The translations under genes were made by a program, and so were the position numbers. Positions 1 through 5,408 of a stretch of 5,408 bases of DNA are shown one piece after another (within the stretch, counting starts at the first letter, position 1; each line of letters starts with the position of its first letter). The notes beneath the pieces are model-generated. The model worked only from the letters and a program-made list of their open reading frames with translations. It searched no databases and was not told where the DNA came from. This DNA is from an uncultured Pseudomonadota bacterium (lineage in GTDB: Bacteria > Pseudomonadota > Alphaproteobacteria > RF32 > CAG-239), in NCBI GenBank assembly GCA_902796625.1, contig CADBPX010000092.1, positions 1 through 5,408 of the forward strand. The letters run 5' to 3'.

Positions 1-844
1 AGACTTTTCGATCAAGTTTGCTGTTGTTCATCATGTATCCAAGCAACTCTTGAGCATTCGGCAAATCAAGGATTCTGATCTGCGCTTCCGTACATAATGA
101 ATACTTTGCGATATATTTTCTCACCAGATCTTCGGCGTTCGGCAACTCAAAAAGTTTTACCTGAGCTTTTTTTCCAAGCGGGTATTTATCAATGTAATTG
201 TCGATAACTTTCGCGGCGTTTGGCAAAACAAAAATCTTAAGTTCTGCTTTATCTCGAAGATCATGTTTGGCAATATATTCCGGGACAATGCTTTTTGCGT
301 TCGGCAAGTCAAAGAGTTTTATTTCAGCTTCACGACAAAGCCAATCATCCTTGATATATTTCAATACAACACTTTCGGCATGAGGCAGTTCAAACATTTT
401 AAGCTGAGCTTCCGGGCTAAGGCTGTTATTTTCAATATAGTCAAGTACGATATCTTCGGCATGGGGCAGTTTAAATAACCTTATGTCGCTTTCAGGTAAT
501 TCGCCATGCTTTTCAAGATAAAAGAGCACCATTTCTTCGGCATTCGGAAGGTCGAACAGCTCAAATTCAGCCGCATCAACAAGCCTATACTTTTCGATAT
601 AAGCCTTCACCATTTCTTCGGCATTGGGCAATGAAAAGAGTTTACATTGCGCTTCTACACATATTTGCCTCTTTTCTATATAGGTGCGAAAAAGACCCTT
701 GGCCTGAGGTAAATCTAACATCTTTAGTTGGGCCTCTGTGGACAAACCATACTTTTTGATGTAAATACGAATAATATCATCGGCATTTTCAAGTTCAAGA
801 AGCTTAAGCTCCGCAGAACTTTTAAAATCATGCTTATTAATATA
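1..844 (-). repeat. Ten and a half tandem 81-bp coding repeats
   Basis: Units start at 844, 763, 682, 601, 520, 439, 358, 277, 196, 115 and 34, reading down the minus strand, with no insertion or deletion between any two. The protein pattern is strongly kept (LPNA or a close variant in units 2 to 10) while the DNA has diverged widely. The best DNA match is the 18-base AATGCCGAAGAAATGGTG shared by units 3 and 4. Unit 1 has Leu-Glu-Asn-Ala instead of Leu-Pro-Asn-Ala, and residues 14 to 34 before it align in phase as a worn half-unit. The array runs off the left edge, so the total number is unknown. Confidence 0.95.
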
Positions 845-946
845 TCTTCGCACCCATTTGGCAGTATGTCGGGAAGAAAGCAAACGAAGCTGTTCTTTTT
901 CTGTCAATGTTTTTCCCAAGCAAATTTTGATAATAATCCATAACAT
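1..946 (-). CDS. Partial tandem 27-residue repeat protein, probable helical solenoid, function unknown
   Basis: This is an open frame of 315 visible codons on the minus strand with no stop; it continues past the left edge. After a short N-terminus it consists of ten complete 27-residue units and the start of an eleventh (residues 35 to 315). Each unit starts Tyr-Ile, has Leu at position 7, Ala-Gln/Glu at 11-12, a Lys/Arg-aliphatic-Phe/Leu step at 14-16, then Leu-Pro-Asn/His-Ala at 18-21 and an aliphatic residue at 25. Pro-Asn-Ala probably caps one helix running into the next Tyr-Ile, and the Glu-Ala-Gln stretch forms a second, so an alpha-solenoid like short HEAT-type repeats is the best structural guess (inference). 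I do not recognise the family. ATG at 946 has no clear Shine-Dalgarno; an in-frame TTG at 907 has GGGA six bases upstream and would begin Met-Thr-Glu-Lys-Glu-Gln, exactly where a degenerate repeat begins, so it may be the true start. No convincing signal peptide is seen. The gene has its own promoter. Confidence 0.88.
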   Translation of the reverse strand, partial: MLWIIIKICLGKTLTEKEQLRLLSSRHTAKWVRRYINKHDFKSSAELKLLELENADDIIRIYIKKYGLSTEAQLKMLDLPQAKGLFRTYIEKRQICVEAQCKLFSLPNAEEMVKAYIEKYRLVDAAEFELFDLPNAEEMVLFYLEKHGELPESDIRLFKLPHAEDIVLDYIENNSLSPEAQLKMFELPHAESVVLKYIKDDWLCREAEIKLFDLPNAKSIVPEYIAKHDLRDKAELKIFVLPNAAKVIDNYIDKYPLGKKAQVKLFELPNAEDLVRKYIAKYSLCTEAQIRILDLPNAQELLGYMMNNSKLDRKV

Positions 947-1030
947 ACTTAAAATTTTTCTCGGCTTTAACGAGCGCAGGTTCTCTACGGCTTACTTTAA
1001 TAATAAGATAGATAATTAAACACTGTACTC

Positions 1031-1059
1031 ATGATATGGACAAAAAATATAAAAGTCAA
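1031..1059 (-). promoter_or_regulatory. Near-consensus sigma70-type promoter for the repeat-protein gene
   Basis: On the minus strand a -35 box TTGACT (1059 to 1054) is followed by a 17-base AT-rich spacer and a -10 box TATCAT (1036 to 1031). Five of six -35 bases and four of six -10 bases match the consensus, at the ideal spacing. Transcription would start near 1024, giving a leader of about 80 bases to the ATG at 946 or about 117 to the TTG at 907. No operator-like palindrome or riboswitch-like fold stands out in the leader. The promoter starts only two bases after the ftsZ terminator T-tract. Confidence 0.72.
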
Positions 1060-1061
1060 GT

Positions 1062-1088
1062 AAAAAAATCCCTCTTGCGAGGGATTTT
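1062..1088 (-). terminator. Intrinsic terminator of ftsZ
   Basis: Twenty bases past the ftsZ stop, the minus strand forms a perfect 10-bp stem, AAAATCCCTC paired with GAGGGATTTT, closed by a GCAA (GNRA-type) tetraloop and running into a seven-T tract. The stem has six pairs next to the loop, four of them G-C, then four A-T pairs. This is a textbook Rho-independent terminator and marks the end of the dcw transcript. Read on the plus strand it also ends in TTTT, but no plus-strand gene would use it. Confidence 0.93.
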
Positions 1089-1107
1089 AACATTCTTTGC
1101 CAGAAGA

Positions 1108-2832
1108 CTATTTTCGGCGTAAAAATGACGGAATATCCAAATCGTCACCGCTGATCTCTAAATCTTCATCACCGACGGCTGTTGCCGCAGCATTATTTTC
1201 CGGTGTTGAAAGTTTAATGTCCGGCCGCGTTGCTGTATCATGCTTTTTGCGAGCTCGCGATATACCGATAACGCGTTCGATAAATGTAGGCTTAACATCT
1301 TCCTCTTCTTCCATAACCATCGGTTCCGGTGTTGGTTCGGCTTCCGGCTTAATATCCTTAAATACGGAAACATCATTATCTTTGAACAATTCCGGTTCTT
1401 CTTCCGGCTCCGGTGTCATTTCTTGTAACGGAGTAGTGCTGGAAAAGAAGTCATCGGTTTTAGCGGTTACGGAGTTCAGCTCTAAATCAACAGTTGGATC
1501 TTCTTGCATTCTGTTATTATTCATAATCGCGTTGAACAAAGCCGAAGCCTGCGGAACTTCCGGTAATTCTTCTGATTTATCCAACGAAGAAAAATCGAGA
1601 TCATCAGAAGTAAGTTCTTGCACATCTTTATCTTGCGGCTCATTATTATCAGATGCATTCAGAAAACTGTCGGCAAAATCATCTTCTTGCGCCAAAGGCT
1701 CAATAAACGGCTCCGGTTCTTCAATGTGCAGATCTTCATGCGGATGTTCATCTTGCGGAGTCGACAAATCAACGGTTGGAACAAAAGTTGTATCGTCATA
1801 ACTTTGATCAATTAAAGATGGTTCTGCCTGTCGCGGTTTAGCTTCTTCAAAACGCGGAGAACCGTCATTAATTCCGGTTACGACAATCGAAACGCGGATT
1901 TTGCCGGAAAGTGATTCGTCAAAGCTTGAACCGAAAATAATGTTAGCATCGTCACCGACTTCTTCTTTAATTGTGTTAGCGGCCTCATCTAATTCCGGAA
2001 GTGTAATATCGGTACCACCGGTAATATTAATCAGCACACCTTTAGCTCCGAGCATTGAACAATCATCAAGAAGCGGATTGGCTAAAGCTTGACGAGCGGC
2101 CTCTTTGGCTCGACCTTTACCTTCGGCTTCTCCGGTTCCCATAATGGCTTTACCTTTATCCTGCATAATGTTTTTAACATCGGCAAAGTCAAGATTAATT
2201 AATCCCGGCATCATCATTAAGTCGGTAATTGATCGTACGCCGGAATACAAAACATTGTCAGCCAGCTTGAAAGCATCGGCTAAGGTTGTATTTTCATCGG
2301 CAATACGGAACAAGTTTTGGTTTGGAATAATAATGATACTGTCAACCTCTTTGGTGAATGTGTTTAAGGCGTTTTCGGCAATTTCCATACGTTTTTTACC
2401 TTCAAAGCTGAAAGGTTTGGTTACAACGCCGACGGTTAAAATGCCTTTTTCTTTGGCAATGTGTGCTACAACCGGAGCCGCACCCGAACCGGTGCCGCCG
2501 CCCATGCCGGCCGTAATAAATACCATGTTGACGCCCTCTAAGGTTTCGGCAATTTTTTCTTTAGCTTCTTCGGCGGCCATCTTGCCGATTTCCGGACGGG
2601 CACCGGCGCCCAGACCTTGGGTTATTTCCAAGCCGAGTTGTATTTTTTGGCTGGCTTGTGAATGAGCTAAGGCTTGTGCATCTGTATTGGCAACAATAAA
2701 ATCAACACCCTCCAAGTTTTCCGCAATCATGTTGTTAACGGCATTTCCGCCGCCGCCACCAACGCCGACAACGGCAATTCTTGGCTTTAAATAAGAAACA
2801 GTTGTATCTGCCACACCCAATTTTATTGACAT
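1108..2832 (-). CDS. ftsZ: Cell division protein FtsZ
   Basis: FtsZ is the tubulin-like GTPase that polymerises at midcell into the Z-ring and recruits the divisome. The polymerising core covers about residues 15 to 325. It shows the first glycine box (GVGGGGGN, 23-30), the tubulin signature GGGTGSG (111-117) that binds GTP phosphates, and the T7 catalytic loop with Asn213, Asp215 and Asp218. Then comes a disordered linker of about 230 residues (325-560), very rich in Glu, Asp and Pro, with one basic island near 518-531 ([13 protein letters not shown]). The end, [12 protein letters not shown], is the conserved peptide that binds FtsA and other partners. At 574 residues it is much longer than the roughly 380 of E. 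coli but fits long-linker alphaproteobacterial FtsZ. The ATG start has GGGAGA eight bases upstream. It is the last gene before the terminator. Confidence 0.99.
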   Translation of the reverse strand: MSIKLGVADTTVSYLKPRIAVVGVGGGGGNAVNNMIAENLEGVDFIVANTDAQALAHSQASQKIQLGLEITQGLGAGARPEIGKMAAEEAKEKIAETLEGVNMVFITAGMGGGTGSGAAPVVAHIAKEKGILTVGVVTKPFSFEGKKRMEIAENALNTFTKEVDSIIIIPNQNLFRIADENTTLADAFKLADNVLYSGVRSITDLMMMPGLINLDFADVKNIMQDKGKAIMGTGEAEGKGRAKEAARQALANPLLDDCSMLGAKGVLINITGGTDITLPELDEAANTIKEEVGDDANIIFGSSFDESLSGKIRVSIVVTGINDGSPRFEEAKPRQAEPSLIDQSYDDTTFVPTVDLSTPQDEHPHEDLHIEEPEPFIEPLAQEDDFADSFLNASDNNEPQDKDVQELTSDDLDFSSLDKSEELPEVPQASALFNAIMNNNRMQEDPTVDLELNSVTAKTDDFFSSTTPLQEMTPEPEEEPELFKDNDVSVFKDIKPEAEPTPEPMVMEEEEDVKPTFIERVIGISRARKKHDTATRPDIKLSTPENNAAATAVGDEDLEISGDDLDIPSFLRRK

Positions 2833-2840
2833 TTATCCAT

Positions 2841-2846
2841 TCTCCC
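2841..2846 (-). promoter_or_regulatory. Ribosome binding site of ftsZ
   Basis: The minus strand reads GGGAGA, eight bases before the ATG at 2832. It is a good Shine-Dalgarno match. Another ATG at 2840 directly abuts GGGAGA, which is too close for initiation, and that frame stops after five codons, so the site fixes the ftsZ start at 2832. Confidence 0.8.
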
Positions 2847-2854
2847 AAAGATAA

Positions 2855-2884
2855 GTTATACGTTATATATTGCCCTAAAACTAA
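2855..2884 (-). promoter_or_regulatory. Possible weak promoter in the ftsA-ftsZ gap
   Basis: A TTAGTT box (2884 to 2879) and a TATAAC box (2860 to 2855) lie 18 bases apart in the 82-bp gap before ftsZ. The -35 match is modest and the whole gap is AT-rich, so chance matches are likely. A dedicated ftsZ promoter would fit the usual need for more FtsZ than FtsA, but that is inference. Confidence 0.25.
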
Positions 2885-2905
2885 CAGAAATAAATTAAGT
2901 TTTAG
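2875..2905 (-). repeat. 8-bp inverted repeat in the ftsA-ftsZ gap
   Basis: CTAAAACT (2875-2882) and AGTTTTAG (2898-2905) are perfect inverted repeats separated by 15 bases. One arm overlaps the possible -35 box for ftsZ. It is too AT-rich, with too long a loop, to be a strong hairpin or terminator. It could be a protein-binding site or coincidence. Confidence 0.3.
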
Positions 2906-2914
2906 TTACTATTT

Positions 2915-4156
2915 TTAAGAATTTTGCCGAATCCAATTAAATATTTTAGCTATTTTTCCGGTTTCATTCAACGGTCGGTTGATTATTTTTTTAGGCTTTC
3001 TTTCAATATTATTGGTGGCAAAGAGCAATAATCCCAAAGCAGTTGAAAAAATCGGATTATTATTAAGGTTTTCCGGAAGGCCCGAAATGTTGCGTGGCCC
3101 GCCCAAACGAACTTGTTTATCCAATATCAAATTGGCTACGGCACGAATTCCCGGTAATTGGCTGCAACCTCCGGTCAGTACAACGCGATGATTGGGATTA
3201 TTACCAACCCCTTGTTGTGCTAACTTGCGTGCAACCAGCTCAAAGATTTCTTCGACTCGCGGAGCTATGATTTTAATTAAATCGGAACGGTGGATCTGGC
3301 GGATTGAACTGTCATCTTCTTCACCCAGCGGATAAACATTTAAGTTTACATATTCATCTTGAGAAACGCCAAAGGCACAACCGTGACGTATTTTCAAATC
3401 TTCGGCGTGAGCAAATGAGGTTGTTAAACCTTGCGTAATGTCGCGGGTGATATTTATGCCACCGACCGGAAGGGTGGAAAAAGCTATCGGAAAGCCGTTT
3501 TTAAATGTGGCAATACTGGTTGTTCCGCCGCCTATATCTACGATAGTTGCCCCATATTCTCTTTCATCTTCAACCAAACAAGCTAAACCGGAAGCGTATG
3601 CGGTTAGAACTTTGCTGTCTATATCCAAATGGGCTGCTTCAACCACTGATGACAGGTTGCGGAATAAATTACTCGGGTACATACCGAGCAAAATGTTAAC
3701 GGCCAGCTCCTCACCATATATATTCATCGGATCTTTTACATCTTCACCGCCGTCAATTTTATAATTGGTCGGCAAACAATGGATAAGCTCGTTGTTTTCG
3801 GCATTTATTTTCGTCAGACCTTTTTCCAATACCTTATTGATATCGGCTTCATTTATCGGGCGATTTTTCCTTAAAGTAATTACGGCATTACGTAATTTAC
3901 TGGAAGTTTTATCGCCGGAAACATTAAGAATAACGCTGTCGATGCGTTCATTGGCCTTTTGTTCGGCATCTTCAACCGCATTACAAACGGAAATCGTCGC
4001 CTGATTAACATCAGTGATAACACCGTTTTTAATGCCTTTCGATGCATTATAGCCACAACCTATAATTTTAATTTTTTTATCTTTATTAACATGGGCAATT
4101 ATGCAACAGATCTTTGATGATCCGATGTCTAATGCCGCAATTGTGGAACGATTCAC
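2915..4156 (-). CDS. ftsA: Cell division protein FtsA
   Basis: FtsA is the actin-like ATPase that binds the FtsZ C-terminal peptide and anchors the Z-ring to the inner membrane, and it helps activate septal synthesis. The 413-residue length is normal. Visible parts are the phosphate-1 loop (ALDIGSSK, 8-15), the FtsA-specific 1C subdomain (roughly 84-160), the phosphate-2 loop (VDIGGGTT, 206-213) and the adenosine-binding motif (VLTGGCSQLPGI, 326-337). A Lys/Arg/Asn-rich tether (about 384-400) leads to the amphipathic membrane-targeting helix at the very end (KIAKIFNWIRQ, 401-411). The start is GTG, with GGAG six bases upstream, just before the first conserved strand. It lies 26 bases after ftsQ and 82 before ftsZ, the standard order, and FtsZ's intact C-terminal peptide next door is its expected partner. 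Confidence 0.98.
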   Translation of the reverse strand: MNRSTIAALDIGSSKICCIIAHVNKDKKIKIIGCGYNASKGIKNGVITDVNQATISVCNAVEDAEQKANERIDSVILNVSGDKTSSKLRNAVITLRKNRPINEADINKVLEKGLTKINAENNELIHCLPTNYKIDGGEDVKDPMNIYGEELAVNILLGMYPSNLFRNLSSVVEAAHLDIDSKVLTAYASGLACLVEDEREYGATIVDIGGGTTSIATFKNGFPIAFSTLPVGGINITRDITQGLTTSFAHAEDLKIRHGCAFGVSQDEYVNLNVYPLGEEDDSSIRQIHRSDLIKIIAPRVEEIFELVARKLAQQGVGNNPNHRVVLTGGCSQLPGIRAVANLILDKQVRLGGPRNISGLPENLNNNPIFSTALGLLLFATNNIERKPKKIINRPLNETGKIAKIFNWIRQNS

Positions 4157-4162
4157 TTTACA

Positions 4163-4166
4163 CTCC
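4163..4166 (-). promoter_or_regulatory. Ribosome binding site supporting the GTG start of ftsA
   Basis: GGAG on the minus strand lies six bases before the GTG at 4156. No in-frame ATG is available nearby, so this site decides the start. It sits in the 26-base ftsQ-ftsA gap. Confidence 0.7.
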
Positions 4167-4182
4167 GCCGGCTTGAATTCAA

Positions 4183-4995
4183 TTACATATCGGTATTGTT
4201 ATTTTTAGATTTACTGTCTATTTTAACAATAACTTTATTTTTCAATCTTAAATCAATGAAAGTTAATTTACGTTTAAGAATGCCGCGGGTTTTATCCAAT
4301 TTTACCAGTTTTTTCCATGCAGATTTTAAATTTTCTTCCGGCATTTTTACGGTAACCCCGTTTTCAATGTCATCAAAAATCAGATCCCAGCGGCGTTTGG
4401 AAATAAAGTTTGCCGCCTTAATGCGTGAAGATAATTCTTTATCTTTGTTAATAATCTGCATTAATTCGCGAATATGATCTGGAGCTCCTTCGCCGACAAT
4501 TTGCAATAAATTCTTTTGAGCACTGAACGGGGCATCAATAATGTTGCCGTCCTCGTCTATCGGATGAAATTTGTTTTGATATTGCCATATGGAACGAACG
4601 GTTTTTTCCTTAATGGCAATATGAATAACATTAGGAAAATAACGCCGTGTTACACTAACTTCTTTAACCCAAGGTAACGACATAACCCGATCATGAACCG
4701 CATTTAAATCTATCTCCAATATATTATCGCCGCGCTGCAATTTTATAACTTCCAAGACGTCTTTTTTCAGTGTTTTGTGTCGTCCTTGCAGGGTAACGTC
4801 TTCAAGCCCCCAGCCGGCCGTAGCTGTTTTTTGGTACAATTCACTGAGCAGAGAATCAATTTGCTGGCCGACCAAGTTGTGACGAATGGTGATAACCCCG
4901 AAAGTTAAAAGCCAGATTGCTCCGATAAACAGCAAATTGCCGAGCAAACGATAGGGCCAAATCAGCGGTTCATATATCTTATTATCTGCTACCAC
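4183..4995 (-). CDS. ftsQ: Cell division protein FtsQ (POTRA domain)
   Basis: FtsQ is a single-pass inner-membrane protein that joins the cytoplasmic Z-ring to the periplasmic divisome through FtsB and FtsL. With the start chosen here it has 270 residues: a short cytoplasmic tail (1-16), one transmembrane segment (about 17-37), a periplasmic linker, a POTRA domain (about 64-131) with the typical LPWVKEV step followed by Arg-Arg-Tyr-Phe-Pro and an Ile/Val strand, and then the FtsQ beta domain (HPIDEDGNII around 145, FIDLRLKNKVIVK near the end). The start is GTG at 4995, chosen because AGGAG lies seven bases upstream. A longer reading from GTG at 5043 would overlap murB by 47 bases and add 16 unlikely residues. 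It starts one base after the murB stop, so the two genes are probably translationally coupled. The C-terminal tail is Lys/Asn-rich. Confidence 0.94.
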   Translation of the reverse strand: MVADNKIYEPLIWPYRLLGNLLFIGAIWLLTFGVITIRHNLVGQQIDSLLSELYQKTATAGWGLEDVTLQGRHKTLKKDVLEVIKLQRGDNILEIDLNAVHDRVMSLPWVKEVSVTRRYFPNVIHIAIKEKTVRSIWQYQNKFHPIDEDGNIIDAPFSAQKNLLQIVGEGAPDHIRELMQIINKDKELSSRIKAANFISKRRWDLIFDDIENGVTVKMPEENLKSAWKKLVKLDKTRGILKRKLTFIDLRLKNKVIVKIDSKSKNNNTDM

Positions 4996-4996
4996 T

Positions 4997-5408
4997 TCAT
5001 AACTCCTGTCCGATGCGCATGATTTCCCATTCCAAGGTGACACCGCTCTGACGCTTGACGGCTTGAATAATTTGCTTGCCTAAATTTTCAATGTCTGCCG
5101 CAGTTGCCGTACCATCATTTTCTAAAAAATTACAATGTTGCTTTGACATTTGGGCGCCGCCAACAATCATTTCAGCTCCTCCGGCATTTTTAATTAGCTC
5201 CCAGGCTCTATATCCCTGTGGATTCTTAAAAGTTGAGCCGGCCGTGCGAATGCCTTGCGGTTGATGAGTGCGCCGATATTCATCATTTTGTGCTATAATC
5301 ATTTTTATGGTTTCAGCATCGCCTTTTTGGGCGTTAAGGCTGACTTCCGTAATTATCCAATCAGCCGGAAAATCACTATGTCTGTATGCAAAATTAAAAT
5401 CTTGATTG
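4997..5408 (-). CDS. murB: UDP-N-acetylenolpyruvoylglucosamine reductase MurB, C-terminal part
   Basis: MurB is the cytoplasmic FAD enzyme that uses NADPH to reduce UDP-GlcNAc-enolpyruvate to UDP-N-acetylmuramate, the second committed step of peptidoglycan synthesis. Only the last 136 residues are present; the gene enters from the right edge. Visible family motifs are FAYRHSDFP (about visible residue 6), Gly-Ser-Thr-Phe-Lys-Asn-Pro, whose Ser is the conserved proton donor, the Ala-Trp-Glu-Leu-Ile segment, GGAQMSKQHCNF, and LEWEIMRIG at the end, with the conserved catalytic Glu region. This looks like the shorter MurB type common in alphaproteobacteria. One small oddity is Arg-Thr-Ala before Gly-Ser-Thr, where Arg-Thr-Gly is usual. 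The internal ATG at 5302 is not a start, because clear MurB sequence continues upstream of it. The stop lies one base before the ftsQ GTG. Confidence 0.96.
   Translation of the reverse strand, partial: NQDFNFAYRHSDFPADWIITEVSLNAQKGDAETIKMIIAQNDEYRRTHQPQGIRTAGSTFKNPQGYRAWELIKNAGGAEMIVGGAQMSKQHCNFLENDGTATAADIENLGKQIIQAVKRQSGVTLEWEIMRIGQEL
5003..5007 (-). promoter_or_regulatory. Ribosome binding site that sets the ftsQ start
   Basis: AGGAG on the minus strand lies inside the last codons of murB, seven bases before GTG 4995. It is the best Shine-Dalgarno match among the start sites examined in the window and is the reason for preferring the 270-residue FtsQ over a 286-residue form. Confidence 0.78.

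Noticed and set aside
1..844. Regular repeats read as a CRISPR array
   Set aside because: The 81-bp units are contiguous with no spacers, differ from each other in DNA, and are phased with a single open reading frame. They are coding repeats.
840..941. Minus-strand ATG at 941 as the start of the repeat gene
   Set aside because: That frame stops after 34 codons and is not the frame of the repeats.
198..943. Three short plus-strand open frames
   Set aside because: They overlap the minus-strand repeat gene and merely mirror its 81-bp periodicity.
1097..1801. A 234-codon plus-strand open frame, very rich in Ser
   Set aside because: It lies opposite the FtsZ linker, and its Ser-rich low-complexity product is what the reverse strand of Glu/Asp/Pro-rich coding gives. 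It has no recognisable domain.
2105..2665. A 186-codon plus-strand open frame
   Set aside because: It is fully antisense to the conserved FtsZ GTPase core and has no protein features of its own.
2823..2840. Five-codon frame overlapping the ftsZ start as a leader peptide
   Set aside because: Its ATG directly follows GGGAGA with no spacing, so initiation there is unlikely, and it is too short to judge.
3438..4004. Two plus-strand frames of 108 and 79 codons
   Set aside because: Both are antisense to FtsA coding sequence with clear motifs, and neither shows a start signal or domain.
4996..5043. Upstream GTG at 5043 as the ftsQ start
   Set aside because: It would overlap murB by 47 bases with an unlikely N-terminus, and the strong AGGAG fits GTG 4995 instead.

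Overview
The window is a division and cell-wall (dcw) cluster fragment read entirely on the minus strand, followed by an unrelated repeat-protein gene on the same strand. The FtsZ sequence points to an alphaproteobacterium: it has a very long acidic linker (574 residues in total) and the C-terminal peptide [10 protein letters not shown]. The order murB-ftsQ-ftsA-ftsZ agrees. The DNA is AT-rich for that class, so a host-associated or uncultured low-GC lineage is plausible, but this is inference and no genus can be named from the sequence.

Layout in the direction of transcription (high to low coordinates): the 3' part of murB (5408 to 4997, running in from outside), ftsQ (4995 to 4183), ftsA (4156 to 2915), an 82-bp gap with a weak promoter candidate and an inverted repeat, ftsZ (2832 to 1108), then a strong intrinsic terminator (about 1062 to 1088). 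A near-consensus sigma70-type promoter (1059 to 1031) starts almost on top of the terminator's T-tract. It drives a new gene (946 to 1, running out of the window) that encodes a protein built almost entirely of perfectly phased 27-residue (81-bp) repeats.

The first four genes work together. MurB makes UDP-N-acetylmuramate for peptidoglycan. FtsZ polymerises into the Z-ring, FtsA tethers it to the membrane, and FtsQ is the bitopic bridge to the periplasmic septal synthesis machinery. murB and ftsQ are separated by a single base, and ftsQ and ftsA by 26 bases, so they are almost certainly one transcript. The ddl gene often found between murB and ftsQ in alphaproteobacteria is absent here.

The repeat protein is the least explained part. 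At least ten full 27-residue units, with a strongly conserved LPNA core and a conserved Tyr-Ile, suggest a helical-hairpin solenoid and probably a binding scaffold. I do not recognise the family. Its terminator and promoter arrangement makes it a separate transcription unit, so its position beside ftsZ is not in itself evidence of a division role.
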